From NCBI RefSeq assembly GCF_004382795.1, contig NZ_SMSG01000001.1, positions 434,001 through 498,000 of the forward strand: a stretch of DNA of 64,000 nt, given 5' to 3'. A program made the position numbers and the translations under genes. This DNA comes from Cumulibacter soli (lineage in GTDB: Bacteria; Actinomycetota; Actinomycetes; Mycobacteriales; Antricoccaceae). The stretch's first letter is position 1; the number at the start of each line of letters is the position of its first letter. Below are positions 35,402-44,500 of this stretch, piece by piece. The notes under the pieces were generated by a model. That model was given only the letters and a program-made list of their open reading frames with translations. It did no database searches and was not told where the DNA came from.

Positions 35402-35447
35402 TTAAGCGTACGTGGCGCGGGGCGATTCGGAAGCATTTCAACTCACC

Positions 35448-36260
35448 TCACACTGTGGTCAGCGCCTCGCTGCCGCGGTCGGCGGGCGTCCCCAGCGCCA
35501 AGATCACCAGCACATACAGCCCGGCTGCCACGTCGCCAAGCACGCCCAGCCAGCCGCTTGTTCCGCCCACGCCGCCCCATCCCACGTATGCGCCCCAGCC
35601 GAGGTAAAGCAGCGGCTGCAGCGGCATGACCAGCAGCACGCCGAGCCATCCGACATCGAACCCTCGATAGAGCGGGTATGCGGCAACGACGAGTACGAGC
35701 CCTCCGACCAACTGAATCCACGCGACTTCGGGGACCGGGATCGGCGCTATCAACGACATTCCCTGCGCCCCGGTCAAGAACATCAGTCCGCCCGCGATCA
35801 TCGCCGTCCACGCCGCGCCGCGTCCGATCGCGCGCTCCCCGATCCATGCCCAGCGCCTCATTGAGGGGAGTGTCAGCGCTGCGACACCAAGCGCTCCAAC
35901 GCACGCCAGGAAGATACTCATTCCTAGCTGCCTGTCCCCCAAGAATCTGAGATTGGCCCCGAGGATCAGTAGGTGAAATCCGATACCCGCCCATCGAGCG
36001 GATGCAAGACCGCGCCAGAGCGCCGCCGACAGATGGATCGCGCAGCCGACTCCGAATAGTCCAGCCATCCAGAACGCCGCCGAATTATCGAACGGGCTGA
36101 CGCCACCGATCACCGTGGTGAGGATCGCGAACATCGCAGGTGCCGGTAATGCGAGGCTCGCGATGGCGATGCCGGTGATCGCGAGCCCCACGGTTGCCGG
36201 CGGCCACGGTCGCTGTCGCGGTGGAGCGGACGCATACGGGAAGTACGGGTTCACGGTCAT
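35448..36260 (-). CDS. Multi-pass membrane protein, unknown
   Basis: A 270-residue protein with about seven hydrophobic segments, at roughly residues 20-45, 60-82, 88-106, 112-130, 145-165, 172-195 and 205-245. The N-terminus is Pro-rich ('ASAPPRQRPWPPATVG'), as in many actinobacterial small membrane proteins. No family, catalytic motif or partner is recognised. It lies upstream of the TetR gene on the same strand with an 84-bp gap containing the operator, so the two may be separately transcribed. Confidence 0.75.
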   Translation of the reverse strand: MTVNPYFPYASAPPRQRPWPPATVGLAITGIAIASLALPAPAMFAILTTVIGGVSPFDNSAAFWMAGLFGVGCAIHLSAALWRGLASARWAGIGFHLLILGANLRFLGDRQLGMSIFLACVGALGVAALTLPSMRRWAWIGERAIGRGAAWTAMIAGGLMFLTGAQGMSLIAPIPVPEVAWIQLVGGLVLVVAAYPLYRGFDVGWLGVLLVMPLQPLLYLGWGAYVGWGGVGGTSGWLGVLGDVAAGLYVLVILALGTPADRGSEALTTV

Positions 36261-36511
36261 GCATGCGAACCTGCCAGAGCCGAATGGTCATTTCGGAGTT
36301 ATCCACAGGTTCACCTGCGCCAAATGACAAACGACAGCCTGCGACGTCCCCAAGCGCTCGCGAGGTCATACCTCCCCCTCACTTAGTCGACGACCGAAAG
36401 GAACCAAGCGGCAACGGGGGACCCAACCGACGACCGCTGGCACGAGACGACCGGGCAACCCGTCGACGACCGCAGGGCCGTCGACGGAGAGGGTTAGGAG
36501 ACGGGAGCGGC
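36261..36511. other. Intergenic region, direct CGACGACCG repeats
   Basis: These 251 bases carry several imperfect CGACGACCG words between 36385 and 36490 and one TTATCCACA word at 36299-36307. No gene is supported. It is the region downstream of the double CoA-transferase and upstream of the membrane protein. Confidence 0.4.
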
Positions 36512-39082
36512 TTAGACGACGCCTTCGTCGACGAGCTGCTGGACCTCGCTCGGCGACATTCCCAGATGCTTCTGGAGCACCTCGGCGGTGTCTTCGCCAT
36601 AGTTGGGCCCATTGCGCTGCTTATGACCGCCCGCATGCGTGGGCGTTTCGCTCATCAGCACCGGGATCTGCTTCACCGGCCAGATCCCGTTCTCGGTCTG
36701 AGGCAGATCGATCAGCCACTCGCGATGCGCCAACTGCGGGTCGGTCTCGACGCGGTCCTGCGCGTTCTGCGCGACACCGGCCGGGACACCGGCAGCCTGC
36801 AGGGCATCCATCAGCGCGTATCGCTCCCGACCATCGGTGGCCGAGTTCACCAGAGCGTCCAACGCGTCCTGGTTTTGCAGACGTAACTGCAATGTGGCGA
36901 ACCTGTCGTCCTCCAGCCACTCCGGATGACCAAGCACCTCAGCTGCGGAACGCCACTGCTCGTCGTTGAAGCATGCAATCGCGATCCAGCGGTCCGTCCC
37001 CTCGGTGCGGTACATCCCGTGCGGTGCGGCAGGTTTGTCGATCGAACGATTGCCTCGACGCTGCCAGGCACGCCCATTCGCGCTGTAATCCAGGAACGCC
37101 GTCCCTGCCAGGTACATCCCGGTCTCCACCTGCGACGCGTCGATGTGGCAGCCCTCGCCGGTCACGTCACGCCGGTACAGACCCGCCAGTATCGCGGTCG
37201 TCGCGTTGTACGCGCCGAACCAATCCAGGTAGCTGTAACCGATACCGGCCGGCGGCCACGGCGACGGCAACCCGGACATCTCCGTCAGACCCGAGAACGC
37301 CTGCGCGGTCGGGCCGAACGCTTTGGCTCGGTCGTACGTACCTCGCTCACCAAGCCCTGATTGCTGGACATAGACGACATCTGGGTTCAGCTCGACGAGG
37401 CGGTCGTAGCCCAGCCCCATTCGCTTCATCGTGCCGGGCGAGTACCCCTCGATCACGACGTCTGCCTCGCGGATCAGGTCCTCGAGGATCTTCTTGCCGC
37501 GCGGATCCTTTAGGTTCAGCGACATCGCGGACTTGCCGGTATTGATCTCCATGAAGTTCGCCGACTGGTTCACCGTCGTCATCGGCGGCGGCGTCATCGG
37601 CTCGGTCGCCGAATCCCGCTCGGCACGGCCGCCGGTGGGGTAAGTGACCTCGGTGAACCGCATCCCGTCCAGGCGCGACTCGTGCTCGACCTTGATCACC
37701 TCGGCCCCCATCGCGGCCAAGAACTTCCCTGCACCGGCGGAGGCGAGCATCCAACTCAGGTCAACGACCTTCAGCCCAGTCATCGCGTATGGCTTGCCGT
37801 ACGGTGAAACTGCGTCGTTGTCGACGCCACGCTCAATCTGCCGTACGGCGTCGCGCGCTACCCATTCACGCAGGACCTCATCGTTGTGCTCGCCGAGCAT
37901 CGGCGCCCGCGGTCCTGTGACCCAATCGACCTGCTCGGAGACCCAGCGCGCACCGATATCCGTGAACTCGGCGTCCAGCTCCGGGTACTTCACCTGGGTG
38001 AAGGTGCCACGCTTACGCCAGTGCTCGTCATCGAGGTTTTCTTCCGGCAGCCGCACCGGCGCCCAGGTCTGTCCGGCCTCGACCATCTCGCGCCAGAACC
38101 CGCTGTCGAAAGCAAATCGCGCGACGAGCTTGTCCATCACGGCGGCGATGTACTCGCGCTTGGCGATGCGGTAGTCCGGGTCATCCCATTCAGGACCCTC
38201 GAGCTCACCCTGCATTCCGTGCCGACGCAACGCGCCGATATCGCCCGGCCAGCTCGGCGGGAAGTTGCGCACATAGGTCACGTACGGCAGTAGATAACGA
38301 CCGTCCTTGGTGAGGCTGAGCGATTTCGGTGTTGTCACCGGCGACGAGTGCCGACCGGTCTGCCGGTGGTGCGGACGGCGCAACGCCAGCCAGTTCGGCA
38401 GGTCGAGCTCGGTGCATACTGCGTTCGCCTGGTGGACCGCACAGGAGAGGTGCTGCCCTCGCCCGGTGCTCAACCGATAATAGAGCGCGCCGAGTACGGC
38501 GATGACTCCTTGCTCGCCCGCGACGTGGTACGCCTGCCACATCTGCGGCGCCATCGGCGGGGTGTCGTATGTGCCGTCGGGCTCGGGGTCGTACCCGCAG
38601 TTCATCGCCATTCCGCCAAGGGCGAGATGCACCAGGTCGCTGCCGACGTAGTCGGCCCATGGTCCGTCGTCCCCGAACGGGGAAATACGTAGGTAGACGA
38701 GTTCGGGGTTGGTGCGCGAGAGATCCTGGTAGCCCAAGTTGCGGTCGGCCAGGTAGGTGCCCGGACGCGCATCGATCACGACATCGGCGACCGCAGCGAG
38801 CTGTGCGAACTGACGCTGACCGTCTTCGGAGTCCAGATCAAGCGTCACCGAACGCTTCGCGAGGTTGTAGTGCCAGAAATAGAGGCTGCGGTCCGGGTCG
38901 GGATCATCCTGATAGAACGGGCCGTATGCGCGGGTCTCTTCGCCGCCGATCGGCTCGACCTTGACGACGTCTGCGCCGAGCCCCGCCAACAGCTTTCCGG
39001 CGTACTCACCGAGCTCATTCGCTACTTCAAGCACCCTCAGTCCCCGAAGGTACGTATCCAACTTCGAGCCCGCCTCAGCCAT
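36512..39082 (-). CDS. Tandem (double-domain) CaiB/BaiF CoA-transferase
   Basis: An 856-residue protein made of two class III CoA-transferase domains, about 1-425 and 430-856, about twice the usual length. The C-terminal half has the catalytic Asp in 'GEGCHIDASQ' near residue 645. The equivalent site in the N-terminal half reads 'GRGQHLSCAVHQ' near 210, so the nucleophile Asp is replaced by Ser and that half is probably inactive or structural. In normal enzymes two chains interlock as a dimer, so the fusion could mimic one dimer with a single active site. The substrate is unknown. Confidence 0.9.
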   Translation of the reverse strand: MAEAGSKLDTYLRGLRVLEVANELGEYAGKLLAGLGADVVKVEPIGGEETRAYGPFYQDDPDPDRSLYFWHYNLAKRSVTLDLDSEDGQRQFAQLAAVADVVIDARPGTYLADRNLGYQDLSRTNPELVYLRISPFGDDGPWADYVGSDLVHLALGGMAMNCGYDPEPDGTYDTPPMAPQMWQAYHVAGEQGVIAVLGALYYRLSTGRGQHLSCAVHQANAVCTELDLPNWLALRRPHHRQTGRHSSPVTTPKSLSLTKDGRYLLPYVTYVRNFPPSWPGDIGALRRHGMQGELEGPEWDDPDYRIAKREYIAAVMDKLVARFAFDSGFWREMVEAGQTWAPVRLPEENLDDEHWRKRGTFTQVKYPELDAEFTDIGARWVSEQVDWVTGPRAPMLGEHNDEVLREWVARDAVRQIERGVDNDAVSPYGKPYAMTGLKVVDLSWMLASAGAGKFLAAMGAEVIKVEHESRLDGMRFTEVTYPTGGRAERDSATEPMTPPPMTTVNQSANFMEINTGKSAMSLNLKDPRGKKILEDLIREADVVIEGYSPGTMKRMGLGYDRLVELNPDVVYVQQSGLGERGTYDRAKAFGPTAQAFSGLTEMSGLPSPWPPAGIGYSYLDWFGAYNATTAILAGLYRRDVTGEGCHIDASQVETGMYLAGTAFLDYSANGRAWQRRGNRSIDKPAAPHGMYRTEGTDRWIAIACFNDEQWRSAAEVLGHPEWLEDDRFATLQLRLQNQDALDALVNSATDGRERYALMDALQAAGVPAGVAQNAQDRVETDPQLAHREWLIDLPQTENGIWPVKQIPVLMSETPTHAGGHKQRNGPNYGEDTAEVLQKHLGMSPSEVQQLVDEGVV

Positions 39083-39331
39083 TCGTGTATTCCCTCTCTA
39101 TGTCAACCAGCACAGTGAGACGACCATAGGGTGACGGCCGTGTCAACTCGACGCCGCTGCAGCTGAAGCAATCCGTCACTTGACCCAAACCCGCAGGTCG
39201 AGACGGGTCCAGCCACGCGGTCGACCCGCGATTGGACGCGAGCACTCCAGCCGACACACCGGCACGGTCGGGCACCGCATGCGGCAGGCCGCCGTCGTAG
39301 CGCAGTATTGAGTTCGACGAGAGGACCGAGA

Positions 39332-39985
39332 ATGAAGATCGCTGCGTGGCTCACGACCTGGATAGGTATCGCGCTCATTGGACTGCTCGGCTGGGTGGTG
39401 CCCTGGGTGACCAACGGGCCTGACGAAGGCGGACTGATCACTGCGGCGCAGGCGATCGACAACGCACCGGGCCGAGCCGGTGTCTCGGCGATTCCGGCGT
39501 TCTACGCCACGACCGCATGGATCGTGATCGGTGGGCTCATCGCGGCGACCGGACTGTTCGCGATGTTCAGCGGTGCGCGTGATCGATGGATCGCCGTCAT
39601 CGGATACGTCCTGGGCGCCGCGTTCCTCGGTCTCGGAGCCTTCAATACGTGGGGCGGGGCATCGCGATCATCGAGCGAGAACCTGTCGTTCATCGGCGTA
39701 CTTGTAGCCGGCGCCCTCATGCTGGTGATGGCAGTGCTCAGCACCCGCGGCGCAGCCTTCATCGGGGCGGTTCCCGCCGCCCTCGCTGCGCTCGTCGGAC
39801 TCGCGTGGTCGATCTGGTTCGTCGCTGCCGCCCCGCAGACCGAGGTGCTCAGCGTGTCGACGTTGGGCTGGGCGCTGCCGGCCGCGCACCTGCTCGCGCT
39901 CATCGGTTCGCTGCTGTCGATCGCGATCGCCGGTCGCAACAAAGCTGTATCACCTGCCAGCCCCAACTCCCCCGCGGCCGCGTAG
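39332..39985 (+). CDS. Membrane protein, unknown
   Basis: A 217-residue protein with about five hydrophobic segments (near residues 5-25, 62-84, 90-112, 122-140, 146-166 and 178-200). A loop 'GPDEGGLITAAQAIDNAPG' follows the first helix and a small Ser/Pro-rich tail ends the protein. ATG 39332 is chosen because GAGAGGACC lies upstream; the longer frame begins at TTG 39308. No family is recognised. It is divergent from the double CoA-transferase. Confidence 0.75.
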   Translation: MKIAAWLTTWIGIALIGLLGWVVPWVTNGPDEGGLITAAQAIDNAPGRAGVSAIPAFYATTAWIVIGGLIAATGLFAMFSGARDRWIAVIGYVLGAAFLGLGAFNTWGGASRSSSENLSFIGVLVAGALMLVMAVLSTRGAAFIGAVPAALAALVGLAWSIWFVAAAPQTEVLSVSTLGWALPAAHLLALIGSLLSIAIAGRNKAVSPASPNSPAAA

Positions 39986-40144
39986 GCATCCAGTCACCAC
40001 CGTCTCGCAGGAACCGAAGCGCCTGCCGCCGCGAATGGACCCACGCACCTTCCATCGCGGGCAGCGCGGCAGCGCGAGTGACGGGCATCTCGCCGTACCG
40101 GTAGCATGCGTCACAATTCGCCAACGCCGACGAGGGGCATCATC

Positions 40145-40972
40145 ATGGGCTATGAACTGACCGGACTAGAAGGAAAGGTCGCCGTCGTCACCGGCGCTGG
40201 CCGGATGCGTTCGATCGGTCGACCGATCGCTATCGCGCTCGCGAAAGCGGGCTGCGACATCGTCCTCACCGGGACCGGCCGTCCGGCAGAGAACTACCCC
40301 GATGATGAGAAGGCTGCCGGCTGGCGCGATATCGCCTCGGTCGCCGAGGAGGTCGAAGCCGAGGGACGGCGCGCGCTGGCCGTCGTCAGCAACGTCGCGG
40401 ACGGCGAGTCGGTTCAGGGGCTCGTACAGCAGACCCTTAAGGAATTCGGCCGCGTCGACATCGTCGTCAACAATGCCGGTGCCGCACGTGGCGAGGACCG
40501 CGTCCCGATCGTGGACCTCGCCGAGCACGACTGGCACAAGGTCATCGACGTCAACCTCACCGGCACATTCTTGATGTCGAAATACTTCGGCAAGCAGATG
40601 ATCGAGGCGGGCAACGGTGGCTCGATCATCAATATTTCGTCGATCGCGGGCAAACTGTGGCCGGCCAACAGCGGCGCCTACGCCTCCAGCAAGGCGGGCA
40701 TCCAGGCGCTCACCGCAGCCATGTCCGCGGAGATCGGCCAGCACAACGTTCGCGTGAACGCGATCTGCCCCGGCATCATCGACACCTACCGCATGGATGA
40801 CATTCCCCGTGGCGACACTTGGAACAAAATGGTGCAGTCGCGCATCCCGCTCGGCCGCGCGGGCTCGGGTGAGGACATCGCCCACCAGGTCGTCTACTTG
40901 TGCAGCGACCAGGGTGACTGGATCACCGGACAGAGCTACACGGTGGACGGCGGCACCGCGCCCGGGCGCTAA
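40145..40972 (+). CDS. Short-chain dehydrogenase/reductase (SDR)
   Basis: A 275-residue SDR. The coenzyme loop is unusual, 'TGAGRMRSIGRPIA', with an insertion relative to the standard TGxxxGIG. The rest is regular: 'NNAGAARGEDRV' near 100, 'NISSIAGKLWPANSGAYASSK' (catalytic Ser, Tyr and Lys, about 158-178) and 'CPGIIDT'. GAGGGG precedes ATG 40145. A hydroxyacyl-CoA dehydrogenase-like role in the surrounding acid-degradation genes is possible but not shown. Confidence 0.88.
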   Translation: MGYELTGLEGKVAVVTGAGRMRSIGRPIAIALAKAGCDIVLTGTGRPAENYPDDEKAAGWRDIASVAEEVEAEGRRALAVVSNVADGESVQGLVQQTLKEFGRVDIVVNNAGAARGEDRVPIVDLAEHDWHKVIDVNLTGTFLMSKYFGKQMIEAGNGGSIINISSIAGKLWPANSGAYASSKAGIQALTAAMSAEIGQHNVRVNAICPGIIDTYRMDDIPRGDTWNKMVQSRIPLGRAGSGEDIAHQVVYLCSDQGDWITGQSYTVDGGTAPGR

Positions 40973-41033
40973 CACCACGACCTGTCGAACGTTACGCCTT
41001 GGACGCATCGCGGTCGGCTGAAGAACAGTGCAG

Positions 41034-41075
41034 CTGCCTCGCTTTCTCACAGCCATCTCTGAGAAAGCGAGGCAG
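41034..41075. terminator. 16-bp bidirectional hairpin between convergent genes
   Basis: CTGCCTCGCTTTCTCA pairs with TGAGAAAGCGAGGCAG around a 10-nt loop. It lies between the convergent SDR (ends 40972) and the LLM oxidoreductase (ends 41088), so it can terminate both. Confidence 0.75.
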
Positions 41076-41087
41076 AACCGTTTTGGG

Positions 41088-42116
41088 CTAGGCCAGCAGC
41101 TCGCGCACCCGCGGAATTACTTCCGAGCCATACAGTCCGATCGAACTCAGCAGGTTCTCGTGCGGCATGGTGCCGTTGCTGTACTTGAGATCGAACCGCT
41201 GCGCACCCAACGCGCGAACGGTGCCGGCGATCTTCGCCGCAACTGTCTTGGGCGAACCGACGAACAACGCTCCGCTGTCCGCTTCTGCCTCGAACTCCGC
41301 CCGGCTCACCGGCGGCCAGCCACGCTCACGACCGATCCTGTCGCGGTTGACTTTGAAGTGCGGAAACAGTTCCTCCCGCGCCTGCTCATCGGTGTCCGCG
41401 ATATGTCCCGGCGAGTGCACCCCGATCGGTAACTCGGGCAATTCCAACTGCTTCAGCGCGCGGCGGTACAGGTCGGCGTACGGCACGAATCGCTCCGGTG
41501 ACCCACCAATGATCGCCAGCATCATCGGGATCTGATAGCGCGCAGCCCGCACCACCGACTCCGGCGATCCGCCGACGCCGATCCAGGTACGTAGCCGCCC
41601 GGACTCCGTCTTCGGATACACCTGTGACGCGCGCAGCGGTTCACGGATCGTGCCCTGCCAGGTGACCTCACCCTCGTCAAGTAATGCACTGAACAGGTCG
41701 AGCTTTTCCTCGAACAACACTTCGTAGTCATTCAGATTCAAGCCGTACAACGGAAAGGACTCAGTAAATGAGCCGCGTCCGAGCGTGACCTCAGCCCGCC
41801 CGTTGGAGACCGCGTCCAGCGTCGCGAACTTCTCGAACACCCGCACCGGATCGTCCGAGGAAAGTACCGTCACCGCCGTACCAAGCAGGATCTGCTCGGT
41901 CCGGCCGGCAGCTGCGGCGAGCACGACCTCCGGCGCGGACACGGCATAGTCGTCGCGGTGGTGTTCCCCGACGCCGATCGCATCAATACCCACCGAATCG
42001 GCCAGCACGATCTCATCGACCAGGCTACGCAGCACCTGCGCGTAGGACAGCCGCTCGCCGTCCGCATCGACGGTCACGTCGCCGAACGTGTCGAGCCCGA
42101 ATTGGATGTCAGTCAT
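41088..42116 (-). CDS. LLM class flavin-dependent oxidoreductase
   Basis: A 342-residue bacterial luciferase-like TIM-barrel enzyme, using FMN or F420. The N-terminus 'FGLDTFGDVTVDADG', 'IGVGEHHRDDYAVSAPEVV' (residues about 47-65) and 'GRAEVTLGRGSFTESFPLYG' type block around 105-125 follow the family. Its ATG directly abuts the TAA of the glutathionyl-hydroquinone-reductase-like gene (TAAATG), so the two are cotranscribed. Likely role: oxidation or reduction of a xenobiotic or quinone. Confidence 0.9.
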   Translation of the reverse strand: MTDIQFGLDTFGDVTVDADGERLSYAQVLRSLVDEIVLADSVGIDAIGVGEHHRDDYAVSAPEVVLAAAAGRTEQILLGTAVTVLSSDDPVRVFEKFATLDAVSNGRAEVTLGRGSFTESFPLYGLNLNDYEVLFEEKLDLFSALLDEGEVTWQGTIREPLRASQVYPKTESGRLRTWIGVGGSPESVVRAARYQIPMMLAIIGGSPERFVPYADLYRRALKQLELPELPIGVHSPGHIADTDEQAREELFPHFKVNRDRIGRERGWPPVSRAEFEAEADSGALFVGSPKTVAAKIAGTVRALGAQRFDLKYSNGTMPHENLLSSIGLYGSEVIPRVRELLA

Positions 42117-43148
42117 TTACTTCACCCAGAACGGCGGTGCTTCTTCTGGGCGCACCGCAGGCGGTGGAGTTCCGTCACCGAACGGCGTACCGCCGAGGAT
42201 TTCGCGGCCGTGCGGTGTGAGCCAGCCAGACAGGTCTGGGCCCTTCGGGATGATCCGCGACGGATTCACGTCCGCATGCACATAGTAGTAGTGCCGCTTG
42301 ATCTGCTGGAAGTCAACAGTATCCCCGAATCCTGGAGTTTGATACAGGTCACGGGCGTAACCCCACAGCGCGGGCAGCTCACTGAGCTTCTGGCGGTTGG
42401 CCTTGAAATGCCCGTGATAGACGGGATCGAAACGCACCAGCGTGGTGAACAACCGCACGTCGGCCTCGGTGATCACCTCGCCCATCAGATAACGGCGATC
42501 CGTCAGCCGTTCCTCGAGCCAGTCGATCGCGGTCCACAAGCGGTCGTACGCCGACTCATAGGCCTCCTGCGAACCAGCGAAACCGCAGCGATAGACGCCA
42601 TTGTTGACTTCGGTGTAGATCCGCCGCATCACCGGATCCATCTCGTCACGCAACGCTTCCGGGTACAGGTCCGGCGCGCCGGCGCGGTGAAATTCACGCC
42701 ATTCGCTGGAGAAGTCCAGGGTGATCTGCGGGAAGTCGTTGGTCACCACTTGCTTCGTTGGGATGTCGACGATCGCGGGCACCGTGATTCCCCGTGGATA
42801 GCCCGGGAACCGGTTCAAGTAGAGGTCCTTGACGCGCGGTACGCCGAGGACGGGGTCAACTTCACCCGGATCCAGATCGAAGGTCCAGGAGTCCGGGTCA
42901 TGCGTCGGGCCGGGAAGACCGACCGAGATCACGTCCTCGAGCCCGAGCAGTCGCCGCACGATGAGGGTGCGGTTTGCCCAGGGGCAGGCCCGAGCCGCGA
43001 CGAGGCGGTAACGGCCGGGCTCAACCGGCCAGCCGCTGGAGCCGTCGGCGGTGATTCGATCCTCGATGTAGTTGGTATCGCGGGTGAACTCTTTACCAGG
43101 AATGGAGTAGACGCCGCCGGTGCTCTGTTCTTCGTTATTCGTCACCAT
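42117..43148 (-). CDS. Glutathionyl-hydroquinone reductase-like protein (Xi GST)
   Basis: A 343-residue Xi-class glutathione-transferase relative. The catalytic Cys is Cys55 in 'RACPWANRTLIVRRLLGLE' (core 'CPWANR'), followed by 'GVPRVKDLY' and the C-terminal 'MGEVITEADVRLFTTLVRFD' type block. Actinobacteria lack glutathione, so the thiol partner is probably mycothiol. The enzyme should reduce thiol-conjugated quinones. A palindrome GTTGCATATTCAAC lies 10-23 nt upstream of the ATG, suggesting MarR-type control. Confidence 0.9.
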   Translation of the reverse strand: MVTNNEEQSTGGVYSIPGKEFTRDTNYIEDRITADGSSGWPVEPGRYRLVAARACPWANRTLIVRRLLGLEDVISVGLPGPTHDPDSWTFDLDPGEVDPVLGVPRVKDLYLNRFPGYPRGITVPAIVDIPTKQVVTNDFPQITLDFSSEWREFHRAGAPDLYPEALRDEMDPVMRRIYTEVNNGVYRCGFAGSQEAYESAYDRLWTAIDWLEERLTDRRYLMGEVITEADVRLFTTLVRFDPVYHGHFKANRQKLSELPALWGYARDLYQTPGFGDTVDFQQIKRHYYYVHADVNPSRIIPKGPDLSGWLTPHGREILGGTPFGDGTPPPAVRPEEAPPFWVK

Positions 43149-43157
43149 GACTCTATT

Positions 43158-43171
43158 GTTGCATATTCAAC
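43158..43171. promoter_or_regulatory. MarR-like palindrome upstream of GHR-LLM operon
   Basis: GTTGCATATTCAAC reads as GTTG-N-ATAT-N-CAAC, a near-perfect 14-bp palindrome in an A+T-rich pocket between divergent genes. It resembles operators of MarR regulators that sense quinones or phenolics. No MarR gene lies in the window. Confidence 0.5.
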
Positions 43172-43270
43172 TATTTTTGGCGAGGTCGTCGATCCTCGGT
43201 TCAGCGAGGCGGCTCACATCATGCCCCGCGATAGCATCGAGCGACCGATAACAACCACTCAGGAGCCGCT

Positions 43271-44419
43271 ATGCAGCGCAACCTCTACGACCAGGAGCAC
43301 GAGGACTTTCGGCAGATCGTCCGTCCTTTCATCGAAAAGGAGATCGTGCCCAACTTCGACGCATGGCTTGAGGACAAGCGCCTGCCGAAGGAACTCTTCG
43401 TCAAGATGGCAGGCATCGGCATCCTCGGATTGAACGTGCCCGAGGAGTACGGCGGCGCGGGTGAGACCGGATTCCGGTACAGCCAGGTGCTCACCGAGGA
43501 GACCTTCCGCGCGAACGTGCACCTCGGCGGGCTTCGAGTACACATGGATGTCTGCCTGCCCTACATCCTCGCCTACGCCAACGAGGAACAGCGCAAGCGC
43601 TGGCTCCCCCGCATCGTCGAAGGCAAAGCGATGCTCGCGATCGCGATGACCGAGCCCGGAACTGGTTCCGACCTCGCCGGAATCAAGACCTCCGCCAAGT
43701 TGGACGGCGATCACTACGTGCTCAACGGGGCGAAGACGTTCATCACCGGCGGCGCGAACGCTGACCTCGTCATCGTCGTCGCACGCACCTCCACCGACCC
43801 GGACAATCGCCGTAAGGGTCTGACCCTCTTGGTCGTCGAAGACGGCATGCCCGGGTTCGAAAAGGGGCGGATGCTCAACAAGATGGGCCTGCCCGTGCAG
43901 GACACGGTCGAGCTGTCGTTCACCGACGTGCACGTGCCGGTCGACAACCTCCTCGGCGAACAGGACGAAGCGTTCGGCTACCTCGGCAACAACCTTCCGA
44001 TGGAGCGGCTCTCGATCGCCTCCGGTGCGCTGTCGGCGTGCCAGGCCGCCTTGCGCGAGACGATCAACTACGTCAAAGAACGTCAGGTCTTCGGGCAGCC
44101 GCTGTCGAACTTCCAGAACACCAAGTTCGAACTCGGCGCCATCGCCGCCAAGATCGAGGCCGCCGAAGCAATGGTCGATCGCGGCGTACTGCTCATTGAG
44201 AAGGACGAACTCAGCGCTGTCGACGCGGCCAAGTGCAAGCTGTTCTGTACTGAATTGCAGGGCGAAGTCGTCGACCGTTGCCTGCAACTGTTCGGCGGAT
44301 TCGGCTACATGATGGAGTACCCCATCGCGCGGCTGTACACCGACGCGCGTGTCTCCCGGATCTACGGTGGAACGTCCGAGATCCAGAAGTCGATCATCGC
44401 CAAGTCCCTCGGCGTCTGA
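43271..44419 (+). CDS. Acyl-CoA dehydrogenase
   Basis: A 382-residue FAD-dependent acyl-CoA dehydrogenase. It has 'MTEPGTGSDLAG' near 126 and the C-terminal 'LFGGFGYMMEYPIARLY'. The C-terminal site reads 'IYGGTSEIQ', with Gly where medium-chain enzymes have the catalytic Glu. The Glu of 'NLPMERLSIA' (Glu245) matches the base of long-chain and isovaleryl-type enzymes, so it is probably the catalytic base. It is divergent from the GHR-LLM operon. Confidence 0.93.
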   Translation: MQRNLYDQEHEDFRQIVRPFIEKEIVPNFDAWLEDKRLPKELFVKMAGIGILGLNVPEEYGGAGETGFRYSQVLTEETFRANVHLGGLRVHMDVCLPYILAYANEEQRKRWLPRIVEGKAMLAIAMTEPGTGSDLAGIKTSAKLDGDHYVLNGAKTFITGGANADLVIVVARTSTDPDNRRKGLTLLVVEDGMPGFEKGRMLNKMGLPVQDTVELSFTDVHVPVDNLLGEQDEAFGYLGNNLPMERLSIASGALSACQAALRETINYVKERQVFGQPLSNFQNTKFELGAIAAKIEAAEAMVDRGVLLIEKDELSAVDAAKCKLFCTELQGEVVDRCLQLFGGFGYMMEYPIARLYTDARVSRIYGGTSEIQKSIIAKSLGV

Positions 44420-44426
44420 TCGCGTC

Positions 44427-44470
44427 GGCGCCGCATCTGCCTCATTTCTAGACGAGGCAGATGCGGCGCC
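44427..44470. terminator. 17-bp perfect hairpin between convergent genes
   Basis: GGCGCCGCATCTGCCTC pairs with GAGGCAGATGCGGCGCC around a 10-nt loop. It sits 7 bp after the acyl-CoA dehydrogenase stop and 31 bp before the stop of the convergent HerA-like gene. Confidence 0.75.
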
Positions 44471-44500
44471 TTCGCGTGACCTTGACTCGGGTTTACCGGG

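Noticed and set aside
36299-36307. TTATCCACA, an exact DnaA-box word
   Set aside because: It is single, with no second box, no A+T-rich unwinding element and no dnaA or dnaN nearby, so it is probably chance.
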